In this document: positions 9,132-17,916 of the stretch, piece by piece
Layout of the letters: each line of letters begins with the position of its first letter
Numbering within the stretch: the first letter of the stretch is position 1
NCBI RefSeq assembly: GCF_000255705.1
Contig: NZ_JH636444.1
Coordinates: 44,980 to 108,979, forward strand
Direction of reading: 5' to 3'
Origin: Zavarzinella formosa DSM 19928
Lineage (GTDB): Bacteria > Planctomycetota > Planctomycetia > Gemmatales > Gemmataceae
DNA length: 64,000 bases
The notes under the pieces: generated by a model
What the model was told of the DNA's origin: nothing
Database searches by the model: none
Seen by the model: only the letters and a program-made list of their open reading frames with translations
Program-made: the position numbers and the translations under genes

Positions 9132-10835
9132 ATGCTAGCGGTCTCGTCCCATGTTCCGTTAATCGATCCGATGACGATCCTGTCCACGTTTCCCCGTGGC
9201 GATGGTCTGTTCTTGCATCACGGCAAACTGTTTGTCTACCTGATTTTGTATCTGCTGTGGATTCGCACCATCACTTGGGTGGACCGCGACGCCAAAACCT
9301 TTGGCTTGCCCCGCACCAATTGGGATTTTCTCCTGATGAGTTGCGCCGTGGGCGGTTTGGCGATCATTTGGATCATCCCGATTTTTGGCGTCGCTTATGT
9401 CTTGGCCATGCTGCTTTACGCTTCCCCGTTTTTCATTTACGTTTCGCAGCGGAACCAAAAAGTTCCCCCGCCGTTGCGGGTGTTTACCAAGGCTCACATT
9501 CGCCGTTGGATTCGCCGGAACGCCGGGTTCGAGATTGCCGGGATCAAAGATCCGCGAAAGGAAATCCCCATTCGGTTCATCGGCAAAATGTCCGGCGGCC
9601 AGGATGACAAGGGGGACAACAAACTCGCCAAAGTGGTCCATTCCGAGGGATACCGGGCGTCGCAGGAACTTGTTTGGAATGCCATCAACACACGGGCGAC
9701 GGACATCCACATGGAGCCGACCCGCGATTCAATGATCGTTCGTTACCGGATTGACGGGATTTTGCAGTCGGCCCAGACATATCAGGTCAAGCCGGGGCTG
9801 TTGATCCTGAACGTGTACAAGAACCTTGCGGGGATGGACATTGCCGAGCGCCGCAAGCCGCAGGACGGCAGTTTCTCAGCTGAGATCGAGGGAACCCGCC
9901 TGGTCGATTTCCGGGTGGCCACATCCGGGAGCGTGAACGGCGAAAAGCTGGTGATGCGTATTCTCGACTCCTCAAAGCAGATGAAGAGTCTGGAGGAAGT
10001 CGGTTTCCGCGATGTCATGCGAGCCAAACTGGGGCATATCATCCAGCAGCCTCACGGGATGCTGATTACTTGCGGTCCGACCGGGGCCGGAAAGACATCC
10101 ACGCTATATGCGTGTATGAATCAGATCGACCGTCACACGCGGAATGTGATTACACTGGAAAACCCAGTCGAATACCTGATCGACAACGTCACCCAGATTG
10201 AAGTGAATCCCAAGGCCGGGAAGACCTTCGCCGCCGAACTTCGGAGCATCTTGCGGCAAGACCCGGACGTGATTCTGATCGGGGAAGTCCGCGATATTGA
10301 AACGGCCGAGATTGCCTGTCAGGCCGCCCAGACCGGGCACATGGTTTTCACCACCCTGCACGCCAACGACACGATCACCGCCCTCGGCCGGTTGATCGAC
10401 CTTGGGGTGAAGCCGTTCATGGTGGCCAGTGCCGTCTCGGCCGTGGTGGGCCAGCGACTTGTCCGGGTTCTTTGCCCCAAGTGCCGCGTGGCCTACAAGC
10501 CCTCGGCCGAGACGCTGAAAAAATTGCGGCTTTCCCCGGACAAGGTCACGAAGTTATACCGGGCCAGATCCGAAGGCTCCAAGACCGGTGAAGACCAACC
10601 CCCGGCCAACAATTGCCCGCATTGCGGGGGCACTGGTTATCACGGGCGGATGGGGATCTTCGAGTTGCTGGTGTTGAACGACGAGATACGGAATTTGATT
10701 CGGAACAATCTGGACTTGGGATCGATCAAGGCGGCCGCCTTGAAGAACAATTATGTGACGATCTTGGAAGACGGCGTCCGCAAATTGGTGGACGGGCTGA
10801 CTTCCATCGAGGAATTACAACGGGTCGCCAAGTGA
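9132..10835 (+). CDS. pilB: PilB/GspE-type assembly ATPase with N-terminal membrane segments
   Basis: This 567-residue protein is a pilus or type II secretion assembly ATPase. Walker A is GPTGAGKT (315-322), Walker B VILIGEVRD, the His box TGHMVFTTLHAND, and the zinc-binding pairs are CPKC and CPHC near residues 448 and 491. The N-terminus is unusual: instead of an MshEN/GSPII_E_N cytosolic domain, residues about 30-105 hold two to three hydrophobic helices (for example LFVYLILYLLWI and AIIWIIPIFGVAYVLAMLL). It may therefore be membrane-anchored. ATG at 9132 is used; a second in-frame ATG is at 9171. It ends 16 bases before the CvpA-like gene. Confidence 0.9.
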   Translation: MLAVSSHVPLIDPMTILSTFPRGDGLFLHHGKLFVYLILYLLWIRTITWVDRDAKTFGLPRTNWDFLLMSCAVGGLAIIWIIPIFGVAYVLAMLLYASPFFIYVSQRNQKVPPPLRVFTKAHIRRWIRRNAGFEIAGIKDPRKEIPIRFIGKMSGGQDDKGDNKLAKVVHSEGYRASQELVWNAINTRATDIHMEPTRDSMIVRYRIDGILQSAQTYQVKPGLLILNVYKNLAGMDIAERRKPQDGSFSAEIEGTRLVDFRVATSGSVNGEKLVMRILDSSKQMKSLEEVGFRDVMRAKLGHIIQQPHGMLITCGPTGAGKTSTLYACMNQIDRHTRNVITLENPVEYLIDNVTQIEVNPKAGKTFAAELRSILRQDPDVILIGEVRDIETAEIACQAAQTGHMVFTTLHANDTITALGRLIDLGVKPFMVASAVSAVVGQRLVRVLCPKCRVAYKPSAETLKKLRLSPDKVTKLYRARSEGSKTGEDQPPANNCPHCGGTGYHGRMGIFELLVLNDEIRNLIRNNLDLGSIKAAALKNNYVTILEDGVRKLVDGLTSIEELQRVAK

Positions 10836-10851
10836 CCAACGGGAGACGGCG

Positions 10852-11643
10852 ATGCTGGCGGTAATGACCCTGTTTGTCATGGGTTTTGTGGTCTTCTCGA
10901 TGATGCGGGAGGGACTGTTCAGTGCCCTGTGCTATTTGTTTGGCGTGGTCTTCGCGGGACTGATCTCTTTTCATTTCTGGCCCCCGCTCGCCAATGCCTT
11001 GGAAGACTCTTTCCAAGGCAGTTTTCTGGCCAATTACGAAGACGCAGTCGCTTTGTACGTGATCTTCGCCATCGTGCTTCTTCTGTGTCGCGTGACCTCA
11101 AACGCCATCGCCGGCCGGGAATTGGATATCCCCCCGCAGATGTCCCAAATCGGTGGTGGAATCATCGGAGCCGTGACCGGCTACTTGGTGGCCGGATTCC
11201 TTGTGTGCGCCCTTCAAACACTTCCGTGGGAAGAGAAGTTCCTAGGTTATCAGCCCCCTCCCACGGAACCGACCGCCGGCAGGGGTTATGGGTTCATTTC
11301 CAAGAAAGTCATCCCGCCGGATCAGATGTGGCTCAAACTCATGCGGCACGCGAGCCTGAAGATTTTCGAGGATGAAGATTTGTCTTATGCAAAGTCCGCC
11401 GAGCCGTTTGATGTCTTCACCTATCAATTCTCGAAGTATCGTCGGCTGCAACCAGATGGCAAACCGTTGGAGATCCCTCTGCCACCCGCGCCGCCTCTGC
11501 CGCCGAAAAAGGACCCGATGATCGATGGCAAAAAAGATCCGCCGGTTGAGGATAAAAAAGTTCCGGCTGTTGATGGAATGCCAGATCCGGCCATTGAGGA
11601 AAAGAAAGATCCGCCAGAAAACAAAAAAGAAGACCCGATGTGA
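10852..11643 (+). CDS. CvpA-family membrane protein with Pro/Lys/Asp-rich tail
   Basis: The first about 130 residues match the CvpA layout: four hydrophobic helices, with REGLFSALCYLFGVVFAGLI and GGGIIGAVTGYLVAGFLV among them. CvpA proteins are inner-membrane proteins linked to colicin V production and envelope stress. The 263-residue product ends in a low-complexity tail with repeated KKDP-type units (PLPPKKDPMIDGKKDPP onward). A good ribosome-binding site (GGGAGA) precedes the ATG. The tight spacing after pilB suggests one transcript. Confidence 0.75.
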   Translation: MLAVMTLFVMGFVVFSMMREGLFSALCYLFGVVFAGLISFHFWPPLANALEDSFQGSFLANYEDAVALYVIFAIVLLLCRVTSNAIAGRELDIPPQMSQIGGGIIGAVTGYLVAGFLVCALQTLPWEEKFLGYQPPPTEPTAGRGYGFISKKVIPPDQMWLKLMRHASLKIFEDEDLSYAKSAEPFDVFTYQFSKYRRLQPDGKPLEIPLPPAPPLPPKKDPMIDGKKDPPVEDKKVPAVDGMPDPAIEEKKDPPENKKEDPM

Positions 11644-11660
11644 TCCGGCGGGTTGTTGGC

Positions 11661-13001
11661 CTATTTCTTCAACGAAACGGCCACGATCTCTTTGTCGTTC
11701 CGCACATACATCGTCTGATTCGCATAAGCCGGATGGGACCACACCACCGGGCGGCCAAGGGCCATCTTGTTGGTGGGTTCCAGAATCTTCGCCCGGCTGA
11801 TTTCCGTGTACTTCTCCGGGGAAAACTTGGCGATGATCAATTCGCCAAGCTCGTTGAACAGGAAATATTTGTCTTCGTGCGGCGTGATAAACGCATTCCC
11901 CCACCGCACCGATTTCCCGGCGATTGGTTCATGAGTCATCCAGACTCGTTTGCCGGTCATCAACTCCAGACAGCGTAATTCCCCGTAACTGCACACTCCG
12001 TAAATGTGATCCCCGGTGATCACCGGTGTTGGCATGATGGAATGCAGATCCACCGTGTTTTCAGGCATCACCGCCGCCTGTCCCGCCTTGCTCTTGCTCT
12101 TCCAAATCACCTTGGGCGAGTCCCCGCTCACATCCAACAGCAACGAACCGTTGTAGAAGGACGTCAGAAACACTTCGGTCTTGTTGACAAGTCGTGGCAT
12201 CGGAGCCGTGAGGGCGTTTTGAATCTCCCAGGTGTATTGCCAGTTTTTCTTTCCCGTTTCGGGATTCAATGAAACGACCGCGTGACTGTGCCAGATGATG
12301 AGTTCCCGTTTTCCGTTGATGTCGAAGATCACCGGCGGGCAGTAACCGGCATCACCGGGGATGGACAACGAGGCCCACTTTTCCGCGCCTGTTTTTTTGT
12401 CGAATGACACCACGCCCTTCGAGCCGCCGATAAGGCAAATAATCTGATCGCCATCAACAAGCGGGTGCGAAGAGAAGCCCCAAACCGGAAGTTCGGCGTC
12501 ATAATCTTTCAGGTAATTCTTCTTCCAGGCCACGGACCCGTCGGCCACTTTGAGGCAATACAAGTCTCCCATCGCCCCAAGGTGATAGACAAGATCGCCA
12601 TCCACACTCGGCGTGCAGCGGGGGCCGGCGGCGTAGCTGATCCGATATTCGCTGTCGTACTCGAATTTCCAAAGTTGCTTGCCCGTCTTTTCGTCGAGGC
12701 AAAGCACCCGTTCCTTCCCTTTTACGGCTGTTTTGGCGAAGGGATTGTTTGGATTTTCCGAACCCTCGGCCAGATAGCGATCCGGCACGTAGACTTTGCC
12801 CCCAGCGACGGCCGGACCCGCATAGCCCATGCCCACGGGCTGCCTCCAGAGGATCTTCGGGCCGTCTTTCGGCAGTTCGTCGACGATGCCTTTTTCCCGC
12901 CAATAACCGTCCCGTTTGGGTCCGAGCCATTGAGGCCAGTCATCGGCCATGCCTTGGGCGGCCAGGCCGAACCACAGGGAGAGAATCAGTAGTCGCTTCA
13001 T
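11661..13001 (-). CDS. Secreted PQQ-like beta-propeller protein
   Basis: The 446-residue product begins with a Sec signal (MKRLLILSLWFGLAAQGMA) followed by DDWPQWLGPKRDGYW, the usual opening of planctomycete PQQ-propeller proteins. Repeated blades contain the motif V(L/S)CLDEKTGKQLWKFEY, SFDKKTGAEKWASL and SLNPETGKKNWQY. It likely folds as a beta-propeller in the periplasm. There is no evidence of PQQ-dependent dehydrogenase activity. It converges on the CvpA-like gene with an 17-base gap and diverges from ffh. Confidence 0.9.
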   Translation of the reverse strand: MKRLLILSLWFGLAAQGMADDWPQWLGPKRDGYWREKGIVDELPKDGPKILWRQPVGMGYAGPAVAGGKVYVPDRYLAEGSENPNNPFAKTAVKGKERVLCLDEKTGKQLWKFEYDSEYRISYAAGPRCTPSVDGDLVYHLGAMGDLYCLKVADGSVAWKKNYLKDYDAELPVWGFSSHPLVDGDQIICLIGGSKGVVSFDKKTGAEKWASLSIPGDAGYCPPVIFDINGKRELIIWHSHAVVSLNPETGKKNWQYTWEIQNALTAPMPRLVNKTEVFLTSFYNGSLLLDVSGDSPKVIWKSKSKAGQAAVMPENTVDLHSIMPTPVITGDHIYGVCSYGELRCLELMTGKRVWMTHEPIAGKSVRWGNAFITPHEDKYFLFNELGELIIAKFSPEKYTEISRAKILEPTNKMALGRPVVWSHPAYANQTMYVRNDKEIVAVSLKK

Positions 13002-13101
13002 GGATGGATGCTCCGTCCGGCAAACAAGAATTGTCGTCAGTGGTGAGGATACGGAAATGTTCCGTAAATCTTACACGAGCGACAGGGGGCTTGGTGTCCC
13101 G

Positions 13102-13130
13102 TTGCAACATGGCGACAGGCATCCTAAAGT
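13102..13130 (+). promoter_or_regulatory. Candidate sigma-70 promoter for the ffh operon
   Basis: TTGCAA at 13102-13107 and TAAAGT at 13125-13130 are spaced by 17 bases, 41 bases before the ffh ATG, in the divergent gap with the PQQ-propeller gene. Confidence 0.4.
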
Positions 13131-13170
13131 AACGCTTGCGGCATCCTCACACCGGGTCGGCGGGCACTCC

Positions 13171-14616
13171 ATGTTTGATGGCATTCAGCGCGGCATCAAA
13201 GAAGCACTGGGCAAGTTCCGGGGCCGTCGGCTCACGGCCGACAATATCCGCGAGGGAATGCGGGAAGTTCGCCGGGCCTTTCTTGAAGCGGACGTGAACT
13301 TCAATGTCACGAACGATTTCATCGCCCGCGTCGAGGCGCAGTCCGTCGGCGCCGATGTGCTGGAGCGGGTCAACCCCGCCGATCAGATCGTCAAAATTGT
13401 CTTTGATGAGCTGGTCAAGCTCATGGGGCCGGTGGATCACAAGATCCCGGTGTTCAAGGATCGGCCGACCATCCTGATGATGTGCGGATTGCAAGGGGCC
13501 GGTAAGACGACCACTTGCGGCAAGCTTGCCCTGAAACTGCGCGATGCGGGCCGCCGTCCGTTGTTGGTCGCCGCGGACTTGCAACGCCCGGCCGCCGTCG
13601 ACCAGTTGAAGGTTCTCGGGGAACAACTCCAAATTCCGGTCTATTCGGAGGCCACCAGCCCGGTTCAAGTCTGTAAAAATGCCGTGGCTTATGCCAAGCA
13701 GAATTCGCTCGACCTCATCATTCTGGACACCGCCGGTCGGCTCCAGATTGATCAGGAATTAATGAATGAATTGAATCAGATTGATCGGCAGGTTCAGCCG
13801 GATCATGTTTATCTCGTCGTCGATGCGATGATCGGGCAGGAGGCCGTGAACGTCTCGAAGACGTTCAATGACGCCCTGACGGTCAACGGTGTCATTCTGA
13901 CGAAGTTGGACGGGGACGCACGCGGCGGGGCGGCCCTCTCGATCAAGGCCATTACCGGGGTTCAGATCAAGTTCATCGGCGTCGGCGAGAAATTGCAGGC
14001 GTTGGAAGATTTTCGGCCGGAGAGCATGGCCTCGCGGATCATGGGGCAGGGCGACCTCATGGGCCTTGTCGAAAAGGTCCAGCAGATCCAGGCGGACGTC
14101 TCCGAAGAGCAGATGCTCAAGCAGCAGGAGGCATTGGCCAAGGGGAAATTCACGCTGGACGATTTCCGGGTGCATTTTGCCAACATCCAGAAGATGGGGA
14201 TGAAAGACCTCATCGGCCGGATGCCCGGAATGTCCGAGATGATCCCCGAGGGGGAAGACCCCGAAGTGGCCCTGAAACGGGTTCAGGGGATGATCGACTC
14301 GATGACCAAGAAGGAACGGAACGACCCGGACATCATCGACATGTCCCGCCGCAAACGGATCGCGGCCGGCAGTGGCGTGCAACCGCAGGAAGTCAGCCAG
14401 TTTCTCAAGCAGTTTGATTCGGTTCGCCAGATCATGAAGCAAATGATGTCCATGAACATCTGGCAGCGCATCAAAATGATGAGCGGGCTTGGCAAGGCGG
14501 GGGCGTTTGCCCCCGGCGGCGAAAGCATGTTGAAAACCAAGGGGGACACCGGCCACCGCAAGAGCGCCAAGGAGCGGGCCGAAGAACGGAAAAAGAAGAA
14601 AAAGAAAAAGCGTTGA
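13171..14616 (+). CDS. ffh: Signal recognition particle protein Ffh
   Basis: Ffh binds 4.5S RNA and signal sequences and, with FtsY, targets nascent membrane proteins. The 481-residue product has the N domain (MFDGIQRGIKEALGKFRGR), GTPase P-loop GLQGAGKT (106-113), LDTAGR, LTKLDGDARGG and GVGEKLQALEDF, then a methionine-rich M domain. It ends in a KKKKKKR tail. The start at ATG 13171 gives the canonical N-terminus; the frame is open further upstream but without similarity. It is the first gene of a nine-gene plus-strand run. Confidence 0.97.
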   Translation: MFDGIQRGIKEALGKFRGRRLTADNIREGMREVRRAFLEADVNFNVTNDFIARVEAQSVGADVLERVNPADQIVKIVFDELVKLMGPVDHKIPVFKDRPTILMMCGLQGAGKTTTCGKLALKLRDAGRRPLLVAADLQRPAAVDQLKVLGEQLQIPVYSEATSPVQVCKNAVAYAKQNSLDLIILDTAGRLQIDQELMNELNQIDRQVQPDHVYLVVDAMIGQEAVNVSKTFNDALTVNGVILTKLDGDARGGAALSIKAITGVQIKFIGVGEKLQALEDFRPESMASRIMGQGDLMGLVEKVQQIQADVSEEQMLKQQEALAKGKFTLDDFRVHFANIQKMGMKDLIGRMPGMSEMIPEGEDPEVALKRVQGMIDSMTKKERNDPDIIDMSRRKRIAAGSGVQPQEVSQFLKQFDSVRQIMKQMMSMNIWQRIKMMSGLGKAGAFAPGGESMLKTKGDTGHRKSAKERAEERKKKKKKKR

Positions 14617-14718
14617 GCAATTTTGGAGGAATCCAACACGCGGGTTGCTTGTCGTTCGTCCGCACGCTTGTACACTAGAAGTTCGTTAAAAATTTGGTCG
14701 ATGGAACAGGGTAATCAA

Positions 14719-15006
14719 GTGGCTGTTCGCATTCGGATGAAGCCGATGGGCCGGACTCACCGGGCCTTCTATCGCATTGTGGTGATCGACTCCCGCCAGC
14801 CGAACGACGGCCGGGTGATCGAGGATCTTGGCACGTATGATCCGCACGTGAGTGACGGCGAAAAGGGCGTGACCCTGATCCCGGACCGGATCAAGTATTG
14901 GAAGAGCGTGGGAGCCAAGGTCTCGGACAAGGTCGAGATTTTGATCAACAAGTACATTGCCAAATTTGAATCGCTGCAAGCGGCCAATGAGCCGAAGTCG
15001 GCGTAA
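14719..15006 (+). CDS. rpsP: 30S ribosomal protein bS16
   Basis: bS16 is a small-subunit assembly protein. With a GTG start at 14719 the product begins (M)AVRIRMKPMGRTHRAFYRIV, the standard bS16 N-terminus, and an AGGG ribosome-binding site lies 7 bases upstream. An in-frame ATG at 14701 would add six residues with no clear ribosome-binding site. The 95-residue protein also contains DGRVIEDLGTYDP. It lies between ffh and trmD; rimM, often between them, is absent. Confidence 0.95.
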   Translation: MAVRIRMKPMGRTHRAFYRIVVIDSRQPNDGRVIEDLGTYDPHVSDGEKGVTLIPDRIKYWKSVGAKVSDKVEILINKYIAKFESLQAANEPKSA

Positions 15007-15021
15007 GTTTGGCGGGGAAAG

Positions 15022-15726
15022 ATGGCTGTGCGTTTCGACGTTCTGACCCTCTTTCCCGATTTGTTTTCCGGGTATGTCTCCCAAAGCCTGCTCAAACAGG
15101 CCATCGACAACGGACTGGTTCGGATTCACCTCTGGAACATCCGTGATTGGGCGACGGGAAAACACAAGACGGTCGATGATCGTCCTTTCGGCGGCGGTCC
15201 GGGAATGGTGTTGATGCCCGGTCCCGTGACTGATTGTGTCGAAGCCGTGCAAAGTCAGGATGAACCCGGCCAGTTGGTGATGCTCACCCCGGCCGGTGAA
15301 CGATTGACGCAGCGGGTGGTTGAGGAACTGGCGTTACTCCCCAGAATCCTCCTTCTTTGCGGTCGATACGAAGGGTTTGACGAGCGGATTCGGCTGGGGC
15401 TGAAACCCCGCGAAATTTCGCTCGGGGATTTTGTGTGCAACGGCGGCGAAGTGCCCGCCATGACGGTCATCGACACGGTGATTCGTCTAATCCCCGGCGT
15501 CTTGGGCGACGAGCAATCGGCCCGCGACGAATCGCACAGCGTGGACGGTCGCTTGGAATATCCCCAATACACAAGGCCGAGGGATTTCCGTGGGATGACC
15601 GTGCCGGAAGTTTTGTTAAATGGCAATCATCAGGCGATTGCCCGCTGGCGGGAAGAGCAATCCGACCTTCGGAGCGCGGCCCGGACCGGCCAAACCGATC
15701 AACCGACGAAGGATGAATTGCCATGA
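15022..15726 (+). CDS. trmD: tRNA (guanine-N1-)-methyltransferase TrmD
   Basis: TrmD methylates G37 of tRNAs using SAM, preventing frameshifts. The 234-residue protein shows MAVRFDVLTLFPDLF, KTVDDRPFGGGPGMVL, the trefoil-knot motif LLCGRYEGFDERI and SLGDFVCNGGE. A GGGGAAA ribosome-binding site precedes the ATG. Its TGA overlaps the rplS ATG in an ATGA arrangement, indicating translational coupling. Confidence 0.97.
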   Translation: MAVRFDVLTLFPDLFSGYVSQSLLKQAIDNGLVRIHLWNIRDWATGKHKTVDDRPFGGGPGMVLMPGPVTDCVEAVQSQDEPGQLVMLTPAGERLTQRVVEELALLPRILLLCGRYEGFDERIRLGLKPREISLGDFVCNGGEVPAMTVIDTVIRLIPGVLGDEQSARDESHSVDGRLEYPQYTRPRDFRGMTVPEVLLNGNHQAIARWREEQSDLRSAARTGQTDQPTKDELP

Positions 15727-16160
15727 AGAACAAACTCCTCACCATCGTGGAAGCGAAGCAGTCGGCCCAAAAGGCCGATCTGAACAAAAAGCAGGGTGAG
15801 ATTTCCAAGACGTCCACCGAACGGACGATTCCGCAGATTCGCGTGGGCGACACCGTGGACGTTCACTTCTGGCTGGAACTCGGCGAAAAGGGCCGTATCC
15901 AAGTGTTCAGTGGCACCGTCATCGCCATCAAGCACGAAAAGCCGGACGAGATGATCAACGTCCGCAAAATCGTGCAGGGCGAGGGCGTGGAGCGGATCTT
16001 CCCGCTGCTCTCCCCCCGGATTGCCAAGATCGAAGTCAAGAAGACCGGGGCCGTCCGCCGGGCCAAACTGTACTACTTGCGTGACCGCGTCGGCAAGGCG
16101 ACCCGTCTCAAGGAACGCAAGAAGGGGCCGGCCCAGACCAAGGCTCCGGTCAAGAAGTAA
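15723..16160 (+). CDS. rplS: 50S ribosomal protein bL19
   Basis: bL19 sits at the 30S-50S interface. The 145-residue product contains the family core IRVGDTVDVHFWLELGEKGR, FSGTVIAIKHEK, GEGVERIFPLLSP and the end RAKLYYLRDRVGKATRLKER. It is longer than usual (about 115), with an extended N-terminus and a Lys/Pro-rich tail. It overlaps trmD by four bases. Confidence 0.96.
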   Translation: MKNKLLTIVEAKQSAQKADLNKKQGEISKTSTERTIPQIRVGDTVDVHFWLELGEKGRIQVFSGTVIAIKHEKPDEMINVRKIVQGEGVERIFPLLSPRIAKIEVKKTGAVRRAKLYYLRDRVGKATRLKERKKGPAQTKAPVKK

Positions 16161-16189
16161 CCTCACCGGCAATCACCGATGAGCCACGG

Positions 16190-16222
16190 GGCCGTGAGCC
16201 GTCCATGAGACGCCTCACGGCC
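16190..16222 (+). terminator. Stem-loop after rplS
   Basis: A 9-bp perfect stem (GGCCGTGAG at 16190-16198 with 16214-16222) is followed by TTTCTCTG. It lies 29 bases after rplS and 24 bases before yraN. The short T-run suggests partial termination or mRNA-end processing rather than a full stop. Confidence 0.45.
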
Positions 16223-16245
16223 TTTCTCTGTCCGGGAGGAACATC

Positions 16246-16662
16246 ATGCTCCCCGATGGTTTCACGAGATTCCCGTGGTATCGCCGTTGGTTTGGCCGAC
16301 GTTCCGAACGATGGGCGGCGAAGTTTTTGCGGCGATCCGGTTTTTGGATCATCGGCCAAAATATTCAAGACACGCTCGGCGAAATCGATCTGCTGGCCAT
16401 TGATGGCGGTTGTGTGGTGATTGTCGAAGTGCGTTCGAGCGAGAGCCGGTCGCTGGATGATTTGGCCCGCACGGTCAACTTGGAAAAACAACGGCGATTG
16501 ACGGATGCCACCGTGCGGTTCGTCAAACGTCGAAAACTCTGGAATGTCCCCGTCCGGTTCGATGTGCTGGCCGTGCGTTGGCCGCCGGAGAGCCGTGAAC
16601 CCGAAGTCCTGCATTTGCGTCATGCGTTTCAAGCGGTGGGCCGCTTTCAACTCCATTCCTGA
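16246..16662 (+). CDS. YraN family (UPF0102) nuclease-fold protein
   Basis: The 138-residue protein matches UPF0102: an N-terminal basic helix (RRSERWAAKFLRRSGF), then the restriction-nuclease-like core GEIDLLAIDGGCVVIVEVRS, and later RFDVLAV. The acidic residues of that core could bind metal, but the family's biochemical function is unsettled. A GGGAGGA ribosome-binding site is 6 bases before the ATG. Position after rplS is common for this family. Confidence 0.88.
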   Translation: MLPDGFTRFPWYRRWFGRRSERWAAKFLRRSGFWIIGQNIQDTLGEIDLLAIDGGCVVIVEVRSSESRSLDDLARTVNLEKQRRLTDATVRFVKRRKLWNVPVRFDVLAVRWPPESREPEVLHLRHAFQAVGRFQLHS

Positions 16663-16680
16663 ACTTGGTTCCAAACCCCC

Positions 16681-17907
16681 ATGAAGAGCGTTGACGAACA
16701 ACTTGAGTTGATCCGGCGGGGCGTGGACCAGATCGAACCGGTCGATGGTCTTCGCAAAAAACTGGAACACAGTGCCAAAACCGGCAAACCGTTGCGGGTA
16801 AAATACGGCATCGACCCCACGGGCATTGATGTCCACCTCGGCCACACAGTGCCGCTTCGCAAACTGAAGTTGTTCCAGGAGCTCGGCCATCAAGCTGTTC
16901 TGATTATTGGCAATTACACCGCGTTGGTGGGCGACCCGACCGGACGGTCCGAGATGCGCACCCGGTTGACTCCCGAGCAAGTGGAACTCAATGCCAAGGA
17001 TTACTTGAAGCAGATCGGCCGCATCATCGATCTCTCCAAATCCGAAGTTCGCTTCAACGGCGAATGGTTTGGCAAGTTTACGTTTCTGGATGTGTTATCG
17101 CTGACTGGCAAAATCACCGTTCAGCGGATGTTGGAGCGGGATGATTTCTCGAAGCGGTTCCACGCCCGCCCCGAGTCGGTGCCTATTTATTTGCATGAGT
17201 GCCTCTATCCGTTGATGCAGGGGCACGACAGTGTGGAGATCAAAGCCGACATTGAGCTTGGGGGAAGCGAACAACTCTTCAACCTGATGATGGGTCGTCG
17301 CCTGCAAGAAGCGGACGGACAGGTGCCGCAGGTGTGCGTCACGCTTCCCATCTTGCGGGGCCTTGATGGTGTCCGCCGCATGGGCAAGAGCCTTGGCAAT
17401 TATGTCGGCGTGGGCGAGTCGGCTGACGATCAATTCAGCAAGACGATGAGCATCCCGGATGATCTGTTAAAAGAGTGGTATACCCTTCTGACAGATCGAC
17501 CCTTGACCGAGATCGAAGAATTGTGCGATTCAGTCAAGACAGCTCCGTTTGATGCCAAGAAGCAATTATCCCGAGATATTGTTGGTTTTTATCATGGGCC
17601 GGACGCTGAACCTGTCGCGCAGACCAACTGGGTGAAGCGGGTCTCTGAAAAGAAAGACCCAGACATCATTCCGGAAGTGAATATCCCCTCTGCCGATGCC
17701 AAAGATCCGATGGGGATTTTGAAATTGTTGGTGCTGGTGGGTTTTTGCAAGAGCAACAACGAAGCCCGACAAAAAGTGACTGAAGGGGCCGTGAACATTG
17801 GCCCGGAACGCATCAAACTGACTGACTGGAAAACGACCGTGCCGCTCGAAGATGGCTTGGTGATCCGGTTGGGCAGCAGGAACATCGCCAAGATCCGCAT
17901 TCAGTGA
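16681..17907 (+). CDS. tyrS: Tyrosyl-tRNA synthetase
   Basis: This class I synthetase charges tRNA-Tyr. In 408 residues it has the HIGH-like HLGHT (52-56), tyrosine pocket segments (LIIGNYTALVGDPTGRSE), and the KMSKS-like loop as RMGKSLGN. The C-terminal about 60 residues form an S4 RNA-binding domain (KLLVLVGFCKSNNEARQKV). Overall layout fits the TyrZ-like branch. It lies 18 bases after yraN and 9 bases before obg. Confidence 0.96.
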   Translation: MKSVDEQLELIRRGVDQIEPVDGLRKKLEHSAKTGKPLRVKYGIDPTGIDVHLGHTVPLRKLKLFQELGHQAVLIIGNYTALVGDPTGRSEMRTRLTPEQVELNAKDYLKQIGRIIDLSKSEVRFNGEWFGKFTFLDVLSLTGKITVQRMLERDDFSKRFHARPESVPIYLHECLYPLMQGHDSVEIKADIELGGSEQLFNLMMGRRLQEADGQVPQVCVTLPILRGLDGVRRMGKSLGNYVGVGESADDQFSKTMSIPDDLLKEWYTLLTDRPLTEIEELCDSVKTAPFDAKKQLSRDIVGFYHGPDAEPVAQTNWVKRVSEKKDPDIIPEVNIPSADAKDPMGILKLLVLVGFCKSNNEARQKVTEGAVNIGPERIKLTDWKTTVPLEDGLVIRLGSRNIAKIRIQ

Positions 17908-17916
17908 GAGACCGTC

